From Leptotrichia sp. oral taxon 498 (GTDB lineage: Bacteria > Fusobacteriota > Fusobacteriia > Fusobacteriales > Leptotrichiaceae): DNA of 64,000 nt. Under the pieces are notes generated by a model. The model ran no database searches and had not been told where the DNA came from. It saw nothing but the letters and a program-made list of their open reading frames with translations. Below, piece after piece: positions 1 to 8,127 of the stretch (within the stretch, counting starts at the first letter, position 1; each line of letters opens with the position of its first letter). Made by a program: the position numbers and the translations under genes. The stretch covers positions 434,001-498,000 of the forward strand of contig NZ_CP016753.1 in the NCBI RefSeq assembly GCF_002240055.1, read 5' to 3'.

Positions 1-1719
1 GTGATTTATGGAAAAATCTCGCATAAAGCAAGTGCATTACCGCATGCTCAATTCCACCAATATATTGGTTTACAGGTGTCCAAGCATCTGCATCCGCTTT
101 TTCAAAAGGTTTATCCGCACTGTGAGAATCTAAATATCTCAAATAGTACCAAGATGAATCAACGAAAGTATCCATCGTATCAGTTTCTCTTCTACCTTTT
201 TTCCCATTCGGCAAAATCACATTCTTAAACTCTTCCGAAGTTTCAAGCGGATTCCCTTTCCCATTAAATTCAATATCAGTAGGAAGTTTCACAGGCAAGT
301 TTTCTTCTTCCTCCAAGTAAATATTCCCATCTTCATCATAAATCACAGGAATTGGAGTTCCCCAATATCTTTGTCTACTAATCAACCAGTCATGAAGTCT
401 ATAATTTACCGTTTTCTTACCAAGCCCAATTTTTTCCAATTTTTCAGTAATTTTCTCTTTTGCTTCATTACTATTTAATCCATTAAATTCTTCTGAGTTT
501 ACCAGTATTCCTGGAACTGTTAAAGCATTTTCCAATTTTTCAACAGAAACTTCTTCTAAATTTCCATTTTTATCAACAGGATTTACAACAATTTTCAAAT
601 CCAAGTTATATTTCTTAGCAAATTGAAAATCTCTTTCATCATGTGCAGGTACCGCCATAACAGCTCCTGTCCCATAATCCATCAACACATAATTTGCAAC
701 CCACAACTGCACTTTTTCACCATTTACAGGATTAATCACATAAAGTCCAGAAAATACTCCTTCTTTTTCCTTATCTTCTGCCGTACGAGCGATTTTATCC
801 TCATTTCTCATTGCTTCAACTTTTTCTCTAATACTAGGATTTTCCTTTAAAATAACTTCCTCAACTAACGGATGTTCTGGTGCAACAGTTGCATAAGTAA
901 CTCCATAAAGCGTATCAGGTCTTGTTGTAAACACAGAAATTACAACTTCTCCCTTGTCATTTAATTTCAAATGTGTATGTCCATTATTTTCAAAATTGTA
1001 ATCTAAAATAAAGTCAACTTCAGATCCAGTTGATTTTCCAATCCAGTTTTTTTGCATAGTCAATACTTGTTCAGGCCAATGTCCTCTAAGTTCTTCATGC
1101 CCTTGCAGCAATTCTTCAGCATAATCAGTTATTTTAAAATACCATTGCGACAATTCCTTTTGAATAACATCAGTTTTACTATGTCTCCAGCATTTCCCAT
1201 CTTCGACTTGTTCATTTGCCAAAACCGTATTACACTCAGGACACCAGTTTACAAAAGATTTTTTCTTGTAAACCAATCCTTTTTATACATTTCAATAAAA
1301 AATTTTTGATTCCATTTGTAATACTCTGGAGTGTAAGTACTAAGTTCTCTATCCCAATCATAAGAAAGACCCATAAGTTTCAACTGTCTTCTCATATTGT
1401 CAATGTTCGCTTTAGTCCATTTCCCAGGATGAGCCCCATGGTCAATCGCCGCATTTTCAGCAGGTAGCCCAAAACTATCCCATCCAAACGGATGCAACAC
1501 ATTAAACCCTTTCATTTTCTTATATCTAGCAATCGCATCTCCAATCGCATAATTTCTCAAATGCCCAACATGCAATTTCCCTGACGGATACGCAAACATC
1601 TCAAGCACATAATAATTCTCTTTCCCATCGGCTTTATTTTCAGATTTAAAAACATCTTTTTGGGCCCATTTGTCTTGCCATTTTTTCTCAATTTCATTAG
1701 GATTATATTCCTTAATCAT
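1..1719 (-). CDS. leuS: Leucyl-tRNA synthetase, 3'-partial, with one frameshift
   Basis: Class I aminoacyl-tRNA synthetase that charges tRNA-Leu in the cytoplasm. The start at 1719 follows a GGAGGAG ribosome site. The HIGH-type motif HVGH lies at residues 50-53, and the editing-domain motif TTRPDTLYG is encoded near 900-930. The gene runs off the left edge in the stretch [14 protein letters not shown], about two thirds through a normal protein of roughly 850 residues, so the KMSKS loop is outside the window. The frame breaks near 1278-1280: the residues after YKKD are out of frame and a stop follows at 1249. Restoring one G in the GG pair (AAAAAGG on the coding strand) gives [16 protein letters not shown], the expected sequence. 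Identity is certain; the break is probably a sequencing indel. Confidence 0.96.
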
Positions 1720-1789
1720 TATTTTTTCTCCTCCATTTTTCAGTATTTATAAATTTTTTATTTAATATCCTTAAAAAATAATTTGTCTA

Positions 1790-1818
1790 TTGACATTTCT
1801 GCAAAAATATTTTATAAT
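1790..1818 (+). promoter_or_regulatory. Perfect sigma70 consensus promoter of a putative antisense RNA
   Basis: TTGACA at 1790-1795, a 17-nt spacer and TATAAT at 1813-1818 match the bacterial housekeeping consensus exactly. Transcription would start near 1825 and run into the hairpin at 1844-1873, producing an RNA of only about 50 nt that converges on the small-peptide transcript of the opposite strand. No ORF follows it. Confidence 0.7.
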
Positions 1819-1824
1819 TAATTA

Positions 1825-1876
1825 CCAAATAAAAACATGTGTGAAAAATAAGAGCGTTACTGCTCTTATTTTTTTA
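1825..1876 (+). ncRNA. Putative antitoxin-like antisense RNA
   Basis: A short RNA is inferred between the consensus promoter at 1790-1818 and the terminator at 1844-1873. Its 3' half overlaps the end of the opposite-strand peptide transcript. Its 5' half carries AACATGTG (near 1834-1841), which recurs at 2105-2112. It could therefore pair with CACATGTT in codons 2-4 of the 37-codon peptide mRNA. Known type I systems of the par/Fst family use this geometry of convergent RNAs, shared terminator and distant direct repeats. Function is inferred from layout alone. Confidence 0.45.
1844..1873. terminator. Bidirectional intrinsic terminator shared by convergent small RNAs
   Basis: A 12-bp stem (1844-1855 with 1862-1873) encloses a 6-nt loop; its outer arms form T-rich tracts on both strands. 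It would end both the + strand antisense RNA and the - strand peptide mRNA. The stop codon of the 29-residue ORF (1866-1868) lies inside the stem. Confidence 0.75.
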
Positions 1877-1955
1877 TCCACTTTAAAAATCGATAACTAA
1901 ATTCTATTGTTTTTACAATACATAATATAATCGTTGCTACCCTAATCCATTCCAT
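1866..1955 (-). CDS. 29-residue hydrophobic peptide, type I toxin-like (second ORF)
   Basis: ATG at 1955 follows AAAGGAGAG at a spacing of about 9 nt; the ORF ends in TAA within the terminator stem. The peptide opens MEWIRV, has a short hydrophobic stretch (residues 7-14, ATIILCIV), then an aromatic/basic tail ending WIKK. Size, a possible membrane-inserting helix and a basic C-terminus resemble type I toxins such as Fst, Ldr or TxpA, but I recognise no specific family. It appears to be the second cistron of the transcript that starts near 2128. It is too short for standard ORF calling. Confidence 0.5.
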   Translation of the reverse strand: MEWIRVATIILCIVKTIEFSYRFLKWIKK

Positions 1956-2001
1956 ATTCAGCACTCTCCTTTGATTAAATAGAAGGGAGGGAGTCAGGGA
2001 A

Positions 2002-2115
2002 TTATTCCCCTTTAAACCTCCTAATCATTTTGATAATCCATTTTATTATCTTTATCAGATAATCTATAGTTGTAATGAATAAAATAATTATCTCCCAAAT
2101 TTTTAACATGTGCAT
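2002..2115 (-). CDS. 37-residue hydrophobic peptide, type I toxin-like (first ORF)
   Basis: ATG at 2115 follows GGCGGAGGGAG, a strong ribosome site almost at the predicted 5' end of the mRNA. The peptide is dominated by Ile/Leu (residues 9-28, IIILFITTIDYLIKIIKWII) and ends in a basic tail with KMIRRFKG. A second in-frame ATG lies two codons downstream. The predicted mRNA runs from about 2128 to about 1844, carries both peptides and has little untranslated sequence. A single amphipathic or membrane helix with a cationic tail is typical of type I toxins; activity is inferred. Confidence 0.55.
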   Translation of the reverse strand: MHMLKIWEIIILFITTIDYLIKIIKWIIKMIRRFKGE

Positions 2116-2134
2116 TTTCTCCCTCCGCCTCATA

Positions 2135-2163
2135 ATTGTACTATATTTTGGAATTTTTGACAA
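2135..2163 (-). promoter_or_regulatory. Promoter of the two-peptide transcript
   Basis: On the minus strand, TTGTCA (2158-2163), a 17-nt spacer and TACAAT (2135-2140) lie directly upstream of the 37-residue ORF. The predicted start near 2128 leaves a leader of only about 13 nt. Confidence 0.65.
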
Positions 2164-2205
2164 TTATTTATCTTAATAATATTTTTTCAATTTTAAAAAC
2201 TTCTG

Positions 2206-2898
2206 TTAATACCCAAAATCAGGATTCTCAATCACCCATTTCCCATTCTTTTTATTAGCTTCTAAAATTTCTTTTCTTCCTACATATTTTCCATTTTTTG
2301 TAATTCGTTCTAATTCTTGATCCATCATTTCTAATTGAATTTCGCCTATTGTTTTAAAATATTTTTTAATAGCTTTTTCATCATTTTGTGAAATTGATTT
2401 TTGATATTCTTCCATTGTTTTTCCCGTTTTTTTCTTAAAGGCTTCGTCCATTTTTTCAGCCATTTCTCCAGATCTTTCAATCATCTTATCCATGCTCATT
2501 TCATCTGTATTTACAGGAAATCCCAATTTAACTTTTACATATGCTTTCTCTCCATTGATATAGTCAATTTTTTCTATATCAATCTTGTAATATTTATACA
2601 TCGTATCCACCATTTTAGAAAAATAATCCTCTCCAAAAAAAGAACCCATCATTTCTTTCATCTGATTTGACCCATCTTTTTGACTTCCAGCAAAAACTCC
2701 ATTCATCATTTTATTCATCATTCCAAACATTTCCTCTTTTGAATAAATTCTACTCACTTCTTTTTCAATTTGAGAATTGTAATCTGAAAGAACACTTTGA
2801 TTGAGCTTTACTGCTGGTTCTACTTCCACTTGATATTTTTCTTTTGCAAAAATTCCTAAACTTAGTAATACAGATAATCCTAAAATTATTTTTTTCAT
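2206..2898 (-). CDS. Exported protein of unknown function, Met/Lys-rich
   Basis: A 230-residue protein with a classical Sec signal (MKKIILGLSVLLSLGIFAKE). ATG at 2898 was chosen over an upstream GTG at 2907 because AAAGGAAG is correctly spaced only for the ATG. The mature start KYQVEVEPAVKLNQS and the C-terminal NGKWVI pattern are shared with the protein at 31606-32211 (TYKVEVKPNVKIQQS, NGKWNI), and both contain KTGK in the middle, so they are paralogues. No catalytic motif is visible. Periplasmic or outer-membrane-associated location is likely; function unknown. Confidence 0.7.
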   Translation of the reverse strand: MKKIILGLSVLLSLGIFAKEKYQVEVEPAVKLNQSVLSDYNSQIEKEVSRIYSKEEMFGMMNKMMNGVFAGSQKDGSNQMKEMMGSFFGEDYFSKMVDTMYKYYKIDIEKIDYINGEKAYVKVKLGFPVNTDEMSMDKMIERSGEMAEKMDEAFKKKTGKTMEEYQKSISQNDEKAIKKYFKTIGEIQLEMMDQELERITKNGKYVGRKEILEANKKNGKWVIENPDFGY

Positions 2899-2944
2899 AA
2901 TTCTCACTTCTTCCTTTACTTTTATTTTTATTTTACTTTTTTAC

Positions 2945-3631
2945 TTACTCCAAAATTTCAAATTTATATCCAACTCCCCAAATGGTTTTAATATTCCAGT
3001 TTGGATGATTGTAGTTATCTATTTTGGAGCGAAGTCTTTTAATATGAGTGTCAACTGTTCTGCTATCACCGAAATAATCAAATCCCCACAGTAAATCTAG
3101 CAAATTTTCTCTTGTGAAAACTTTATTTTGATTTGTCGCAAGTGTCCAAAAGATTTCTATTTCTTTTTTTGTAAGTAAAATTTTTTCATTTTCAATTTTT
3201 ACAGCAAAATTATCCAAGTCAATTTCTAAATTGTCATATTTGAATAATTTTTTATCCTGATTTTCTTTTGGAGACAATCTTCTTAAAATTGCATGTATTC
3301 TAGCGATTATTTCTCCTGGTGAAAATGGCTTTACAATATAATCATCCGCTCCAATTTCCAGTCCCATTATTTTTTCATAATCTTCCCCACGAGCGGTAAT
3401 CATAATAATTGGCACATTTGAAAAACTTCTTATTTCACGACAGACTTCAAAACCATCTTTTTTAGGCATCATGACATCCAGCAAAACTATATCAAATTTA
3501 TTATTTCTAACTTCACTTAATGCACTTTCTCCATCAAAGACAGTTGATACAATAAAATTATTTTTTTTACAATACTGTGAAATTATCGAAACAATCTGTC
3601 TGTTGTCATCTGCAATTAACACATTATACAT
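2945..3631 (-). CDS. OmpR/PhoB-family response regulator (orphan)
   Basis: A 228-residue two-domain regulator. The receiver domain has acidic residues D8-D9, phospho-acceptor D52 (LLDVMMP), T79 and K101 (VKPF). The C-terminal winged helix ends RTVDTHIKRLRSKI then GVGYKFE. It would bind DNA after phosphorylation by a histidine kinase. No kinase lies on either side: the following gene, 2206-2898, encodes an exported protein and may be a target or co-transcribed. The start at 3631 has an AGAGG site. Confidence 0.92.
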   Translation of the reverse strand: MYNVLIADDNRQIVSIISQYCKKNNFIVSTVFDGESALSEVRNNKFDIVLLDVMMPKKDGFEVCREIRSFSNVPIIMITARGEDYEKIMGLEIGADDYIVKPFSPGEIIARIHAILRRLSPKENQDKKLFKYDNLEIDLDNFAVKIENEKILLTKKEIEIFWTLATNQNKVFTRENLLDLLWGFDYFGDSRTVDTHIKRLRSKIDNYNHPNWNIKTIWGVGYKFEILE

Positions 3632-3766
3632 TTTTTTACCTCTTTTAATTTCTCTTTTTCATATTTTATCATAAATTAAAAAAATTTCATACTTTAAAAA
3701 TATACAAAAGTTTGATAAAATATTTTTATACAAGAAATTTTTTGAAAGGAGAAGAAAAAAGAAAAA

Positions 3767-4456
3767 ATGAGAAGAGAACTAAAAAAAATTTTTTTTATAA
3801 GAAAAAAAGATTCTACACAAACATTTAGACTCGCTATGCTACTTTGCATTGTTGGGGGATTTTTAGATGCTTACACTTTTACCACAAGAGGAAAAGTTTT
3901 GGCAAATGCGCAAACTGGAAATTTAGTTTACCTTGCCTTAAATCTTGCTGAAAGAGATTATCAAAAAGTTTTTTCTTATTTTGTCCCAATTTTTGTTTTT
4001 GCACTTGGAATTTTATTTTCAGAATATTTAAAACATGTATTTACAAAATATGAAAATTTCCGCTGGCAACACACTGCCATTATTATTCAATTAATTGTAA
4101 TGTTTTTTATTTCATTCATTCCGCCAAATCACTTAAATATGTTAGTTAACGTAATAATTTCATTCATTGCGGCACTGCAATATCAAGGTTTTAAAAAAAT
4201 TCACGGAGTAAACGGTGCAACTACTATGTGTACAGGAAATCTTCGGTCAAGTATGGAATTTTTAAGTCAGTTTATAATGACTAGAGATAAAAAATCTTTT
4301 TATAATTTTTTAGTTTACATAGGATTAATTTCCTTTTTTGCAATTGGTGCAACTTTGTGTGCCGTTCTAGTTCATTTTTTTAAAAATTATGCATTGCTTT
4401 TCTGCTGTGTTTTGCAATTTATCGTATTTTTAGTGATGTTCAAACAAAAAATTTAG
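3767..4456 (+). CDS. YoaK/DUF1275-family membrane protein
   Basis: A 229-residue integral membrane protein with about six hydrophobic helices. The family hallmark near the N-terminus is GGFLDAYTFTTRGKVLANAQTG, followed later by NGATTMCTGNLRS. The family is widespread in bacteria and has no firmly assigned substrate. AAGGAG precedes the start. It is transcribed away from the response regulator at 2945-3631, so the 135-bp gap holds divergent promoters. Confidence 0.88.
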   Translation: MRRELKKIFFIRKKDSTQTFRLAMLLCIVGGFLDAYTFTTRGKVLANAQTGNLVYLALNLAERDYQKVFSYFVPIFVFALGILFSEYLKHVFTKYENFRWQHTAIIIQLIVMFFISFIPPNHLNMLVNVIISFIAALQYQGFKKIHGVNGATTMCTGNLRSSMEFLSQFIMTRDKKSFYNFLVYIGLISFFAIGATLCAVLVHFFKNYALLFCCVLQFIVFLVMFKQKI

Positions 4457-4539
4457 TTTTATAATCAAACAAATATCTTTTAATACTGATAAATAAAGAT
4501 TTTAAGAATTTTTACAATATATTCAAAAAATTTTTTTGC

Positions 4540-4568
4540 TTGTAAAAAAAACGAAAAAGTTATATAAT
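4540..4568 (+). promoter_or_regulatory. Promoter for 4628-6295
   Basis: TTGTAA (4540-4545), a 17-nt spacer and TATAAT (4563-4568) lie about 60 bp before the ATG at 4628 and probably drive both the unknown gene and the flavoprotein downstream. Confidence 0.6.
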
Positions 4569-4627
4569 TATCACAAATAACATCTGTTATATTATTAAAA
4601 AAAAATTAAAGATAAGGAGGTTTTTTT

Positions 4628-5092
4628 ATGTTTGAAAAATTTCGTTTTGAAAATCTTTCAAAAATAATTCAATTATACGTTTTGAATTTATTTGGACAAA
4701 TTATCAAAAAAGATAATTTGGAAATTTTTTCAAAAATAAATTTTTTTAATGTAGGAAATATTTCCTTGCTGTATGAAAAAAATAAAAAAATCTTAATTAA
4801 TAAAAGTAGTAATTTTTTAAAATTACTAGACGAACATATTTTAAATTCAGAAATAGATTTATCTTTTATCGAAAATGTCGATGTAAAAAAATTGATACAA
4901 AATTTTGAAAAGCTTTGTGCCAATGGATATAAAAATTTTATTGAAAAAGACATAAGAAAAAAAATAATTGAAAAATTTACAAATTGCTTAAAAAATTTAG
5001 TTGTAATTTATTTATTCTCAAATATAAAATTTAACTATATTTCCGAAAACGCAAGAGTAAAAATAAGCCGTGCTCCACCTTTTGTAAAATAA
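4628..5092 (+). CDS. Hypothetical protein, 154 residues
   Basis: Not recognised. A strong AAGGAGG site and a consensus-like promoter support translation. The protein is rich in Asn, Lys, Phe and Ile, lacks a signal peptide or clear membrane helix, and is predicted to be mostly helical and cytoplasmic. Its C-terminus (RVKISRAPPFVK) is basic. It ends 45 bp before the flavoprotein gene at 5138 and probably shares its mRNA, but I see no motif tying it to that enzyme. Confidence 0.55.
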   Translation: MFEKFRFENLSKIIQLYVLNLFGQIIKKDNLEIFSKINFFNVGNISLLYEKNKKILINKSSNFLKLLDEHILNSEIDLSFIENVDVKKLIQNFEKLCANGYKNFIEKDIRKKIIEKFTNCLKNLVVIYLFSNIKFNYISENARVKISRAPPFVK

Positions 5093-5137
5093 TTTTATAA
5101 AAAATTTTTACAAAAAAATATTGTGGAGGATAAAAAA

Positions 5138-6295
5138 ATGGAAAAAATCGAGAAAATTGAAGAAGTAGAAAAAAAAGAAGTAAGAGAAAAAAGAGAATTA
5201 AAAGGAATTAAAATAGGAAAATATGAAATCGAAAAGCCAATTGTTCAAGGTGGAATGGGAGTCGGAATAAGCTGGGACAGACTTGCTGGAAATGTAGCTA
5301 AAAACGGCTGTCTTGGAACAATAAGCGCAATTTGTACAGGATATTATCAAAATATGAGATTTGTAAAAAAACAGGTAGATGGAAGACCAGTTGGAACAAA
5401 AAATACTTACAACAGGGAAGCTCTTATTGAAATATTTAAAAATGCAAGAAAAATTTGTGGAGATAAACCTCTAGCTTGTAACATCTTACATGCAATCAAT
5501 GACTATGCAAGAGTTGTAGGCGACGCACTGGAAGCCGGAGCAAATATTATTGTAACGGGAGCAGGACTTCCGCTAGAGCTTCCAAAACTTGTAAAAGATT
5601 ATCCAGATGTAGAAATAGTGCCGATAGTCTCATCAGCAAGAGCGCTAAAAATAATCTGTAAAAAATGGAAAGCTGCTGGAAAAATGCCAGGAGCAGTAAT
5701 CGTAGAAGGTCCTAAAAGTGGAGGACACCAAGGAGCTAAATATTCCGAATTATTTGCGCCAGAACATCAATTAGAAGCAATTTTACCACCAATAAAAGAA
5801 GAAAGAGACAAATGGGGTGATTTTCCAATAATTGCAGCAGGTGGAATTTGGAACAACGAAGATATTCACAAGATGATGGAATTAGGAGCGGATGCCGTTC
5901 AAATGGGTACAAGATTTATAGGTACTTACGAGTGCGATGCAAGTGAAAATTTTAAACAAAATTTAATCAATGCAAATAAAGAAGACATAGTAATTGTAAG
6001 CTCTCCTGTTGGTTATCCTGGAAGAGCAGTAAAAACAAATTTGATAAAAACTTTGGAACCTAATACTAACAAGATAAAATGTATAAGTAATTGCGTCTTT
6101 CCTTGTGAACATGGAAAAGGTGCAAATAAAGTGGGATATTGTATTGCAAACAGCTTAGGAGATGCCTACTTAGGTAAGCTTCAAAGCGGACTGTTTTTCA
6201 CAGGAGCAAATGGATATAGATTAAAAGAGATAGTTCACGTCAAAGATTTAATTGAAGAATTGATGACAGGTATTCAAACTTCTAAAAATATTTAA
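5138..6295 (+). CDS. Nitronate monooxygenase / FabK-type NAD(P)H flavin oxidoreductase
   Basis: A 385-residue TIM-barrel FMN enzyme of the NPD/NMO family. Visible hallmarks are IVQGGMGVGISW near the N-terminus, the phosphate/His loop SGGHQGAKY, and FPIIAAGGIWNNEDI then GADAVQMGTRFIGT, where the family binds the FMN phosphate. The family includes nitronate monooxygenases and FabK enoyl-ACP reductases; the long C-terminal part with several Cys (SNCVFPCEHG) argues against simple FabK. ATG at 5138 is chosen because GTG at 5123 overlaps the GGAGG site that serves 5138. The N-terminus is charged and Glu/Lys-rich. Confidence 0.85.
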   Translation: MEKIEKIEEVEKKEVREKRELKGIKIGKYEIEKPIVQGGMGVGISWDRLAGNVAKNGCLGTISAICTGYYQNMRFVKKQVDGRPVGTKNTYNREALIEIFKNARKICGDKPLACNILHAINDYARVVGDALEAGANIIVTGAGLPLELPKLVKDYPDVEIVPIVSSARALKIICKKWKAAGKMPGAVIVEGPKSGGHQGAKYSELFAPEHQLEAILPPIKEERDKWGDFPIIAAGGIWNNEDIHKMMELGADAVQMGTRFIGTYECDASENFKQNLINANKEDIVIVSSPVGYPGRAVKTNLIKTLEPNTNKIKCISNCVFPCEHGKGANKVGYCIANSLGDAYLGKLQSGLFFTGANGYRLKEIVHVKDLIEELMTGIQTSKNI

Positions 6296-6315
6296 AAATG
6301 AAAAATAAAAAGTAG

Positions 6316-6350
6316 CCGGAGTATGAAAAATACTTCGGTTCATATTTTTT
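6316..6350 (+). terminator. Intrinsic terminator after the flavoprotein gene
   Basis: Stem CCGGAGTAT / ATACTTCGG with loop GAAAA, followed by a T-rich tail. Confidence 0.75.
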
Positions 6351-6352
6351 AT

Positions 6353-6589
6353 AAAAAAAATCCAGTCTACCGTTCTAATCTGATTTTTGGTTGCCTGTAA
6401 CTGTTACAGGTGGTAGTCATATTTACAAAAGTACAGGATCCGTGCTAAGTTTTTTTACCGCCGTGATTTTTCTGAAACAATTTTATAAAGAGATGACCCC
6501 ATTAAAAAATGAGTAAAGCCCAAAAACAATTTAATTAGTATCGAATAGACCAGAAATTTATTTTTAAATAATTTAGAAATTTCCTTTAC
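6353..6589 (-). ncRNA. Putative small transcript or small-peptide locus of unknown nature
   Basis: Minus-strand TTGACA (6619-6624), a 17-nt spacer and TATACT (6596-6601) form a near-perfect promoter inside and just past the 3' end of the Crp/Fnr gene. The predicted RNA contains a hydrophobic reading frame ending at 6455, then a perfect palindrome CCTGTAAC-A-GTTACAGG (near 6395-6411), and ends with a weak hairpin and eight T. No well-spaced start codon for the hydrophobic frame is visible (the 64-codon version begins with TTG at 6649, before the promoter). It could be an sRNA, a small membrane peptide or a relic. Confidence 0.35.
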
Positions 6590-6620
6590 TTGAATAGTAT
6601 AACTTTTATCACTAAAAATG

Positions 6621-7298
6621 TCAAATATTTTTTTTAGGAAATTTTTCAAAATTCACATAATAAGTATTTTTATCTATTTTTTTTAATATATTTTTTTTAC
6701 ATAAATTAGAAATTTCTCTTGAAAGAGCAGGCCGTGTCACATCAAATTTTTTCGCAAGTAGAGATATGCTCGGAAAAAATGTTATTTTATTATCTTTAGA
6801 ATTTTTTTTAATATAGCTTAAAACTTTTTCACCAATCGTTTTATTTACAAAATTAAACCAAATTCTTTTTGAGAGATATTGACTTTTATTTGAAATCTCA
6901 TCAATAAAATTTAAAAGTAACCTTTTATTTTTTTGAATCAGATTAAAAAATTTATTCCGGTCAATCACTAGCAAATTTGTTTCTTCCAATGTTATCAAAT
7001 CGACTGGAAAAGTGTTATCTTCCCCAAAAATAAATGCTGGTGCCAAAATTTCATTTATTTTTATATGACCAATTACAATGGAATCACCATTAAATTTTTG
7101 CATTTCAGCAACAAGAGTTCCTTTTATTAAAATATTCACATTTGTAATTACATCACCTCGAAAGAATATAATTTCATTTTTTTTATAAGTTCTTATTTGA
7201 TATTCGGTTTCTTTTAAAAATGAAGTGACAGATGAAATACTGTAACCATTAAATAGTGGAACTTTTACAAGCAATTGTGAAATGTCTTTAATATTCAT
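6621..7298 (-). CDS. Crp/Fnr-family transcriptional regulator
   Basis: A 225-residue protein with an N-terminal cyclic-nucleotide-binding-like beta barrel (about residues 15-120) and a C-terminal winged helix (about 150-215) with the recognition segment LLAKKFDVTRPALSREISNL. It lacks the Fnr Cys cluster at the N-terminus, so an iron-sulfur oxygen sensor is unlikely. The ligand cannot be read from sequence. It lies downstream of the liv operon, on the same strand but after the livF terminator, and could act locally. The start at 7298 has only a weak GGTGATG site. Confidence 0.85.
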   Translation of the reverse strand: MNIKDISQLLVKVPLFNGYSISSVTSFLKETEYQIRTYKKNEIIFFRGDVITNVNILIKGTLVAEMQKFNGDSIVIGHIKINEILAPAFIFGEDNTFPVDLITLEETNLLVIDRNKFFNLIQKNKRLLLNFIDEISNKSQYLSKRIWFNFVNKTIGEKVLSYIKKNSKDNKITFFPSISLLAKKFDVTRPALSREISNLCKKNILKKIDKNTYYVNFEKFPKKNI

Positions 7299-7380
7299 AT
7301 CATCACCAATTCTTTTTTGTTTTCTATCAAAATAATTTTACTATAATATTATTAATTTGTCAAACTATTTATCTGAAAAT

Positions 7381-7408
7381 AAAAAAATAGGAGGAAATTA
7401 GCCTCCTA
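7381..7408 (-). terminator. Terminator of the liv operon, overlapping the livF stop
   Basis: Minus-strand stem TAGGAGG / CCTCCTA with a 6-nt loop followed by a T run. The livF TAA stop at 7398-7400 lies in the hairpin. Confidence 0.85.
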
Positions 7409-8111
7409 AATATGCTCTTTTTATTTCTGAATTTGTCAAAAGTTCTTTTCCAGTCCCTTCCAAAATTATACTTCCAGTTTCTAAAACATAACCTCTATCG
7501 GCAATTGACAAAGCCATGTTTGCATTTTGCTCAACTAATAAAATAGTAACATTATCCTCTTTGTTTATTTTTTTTATTATTTCAAAAATTTCCTGAACTA
7601 ACAGCGGTGCAAGTCCCATTGATGGTTCATCTAGCAAAAGTAACGATGGATTTGACATAAGTGCTCTTGCCATTGCAAGCATCTGTTGCTCACCTCCACT
7701 CATTGTTCCTGCAAGTTGTCTTTTTCGCTCTGCTAGACGAGGAAACAAAGAAAACATATGTTCCATATCTTTTTTTATTTCAGCTTGATCATTTCTAATA
7801 AAAGCCCCCATTTCCAAATTTTCTAAAACTGTTAGCTCCGTAAAAATTCTTCTTCCTTCTGGAACGTGAGCCATACCTTTGCTTACAAGTTTATGAGCGA
7901 CAGTATTTGTCGTGTTTTCACCATTTAGTGAAATTTCTCCAGATTTTATTGGAATTAATCCTGAAATTGCATGTAATGTCGATGTTTTTCCAGCTCCATT
8001 TGCTCCAATCAAAGAAACAATTTCTCCTCTTTTTATATGAAATGAAATATTTTTTATGGCATGAATTACACCATAATAGACATTCAAATCATTGACTTCT
8101 AAAATATTCAC
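7398..8111 (-). CDS. livF: Branched-chain amino acid ABC transporter, ATPase LivF
   Basis: A 237-residue ATPase, one of the two that power Leu/Ile/Val uptake. Walker A GANGAGKT is at residues 36-43, followed by the signature MSGGEQQ, Walker B LLLLDEPSMGL, and the VEQN switch typical of LivF. The start is GTG at 8111 after AGAGGAGGAAGAATT; a longer frame to 8177 would overlap livG and lacks a ribosome site. It is the last gene of the operon, 16 bp after livG. Confidence 0.95.
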   Translation of the reverse strand: MNILEVNDLNVYYGVIHAIKNISFHIKRGEIVSLIGANGAGKTSTLHAISGLIPIKSGEISLNGENTTNTVAHKLVSKGMAHVPEGRRIFTELTVLENLEMGAFIRNDQAEIKKDMEHMFSLFPRLAERKRQLAGTMSGGEQQMLAMARALMSNPSLLLLDEPSMGLAPLLVQEIFEIIKKINKEDNVTILLVEQNANMALSIADRGYVLETGSIILEGTGKELLTNSEIKRAYLGG

Positions 8112-8127
8112 AATTCTTCCTCCTCTC

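Noticed and set aside
1-228. 75-codon plus-strand frame opening with GTG
   Set aside because: It is antisense to the open leuS frame, without ribosome site or conserved motif.
6455-6649. 64-codon frame overlapping the end of the Crp/Fnr gene
   Set aside because: The TTG start precedes the promoter found here and lacks a ribosome site; only a hydrophobic internal part could be translated. Recorded as part of the small-transcript locus instead.
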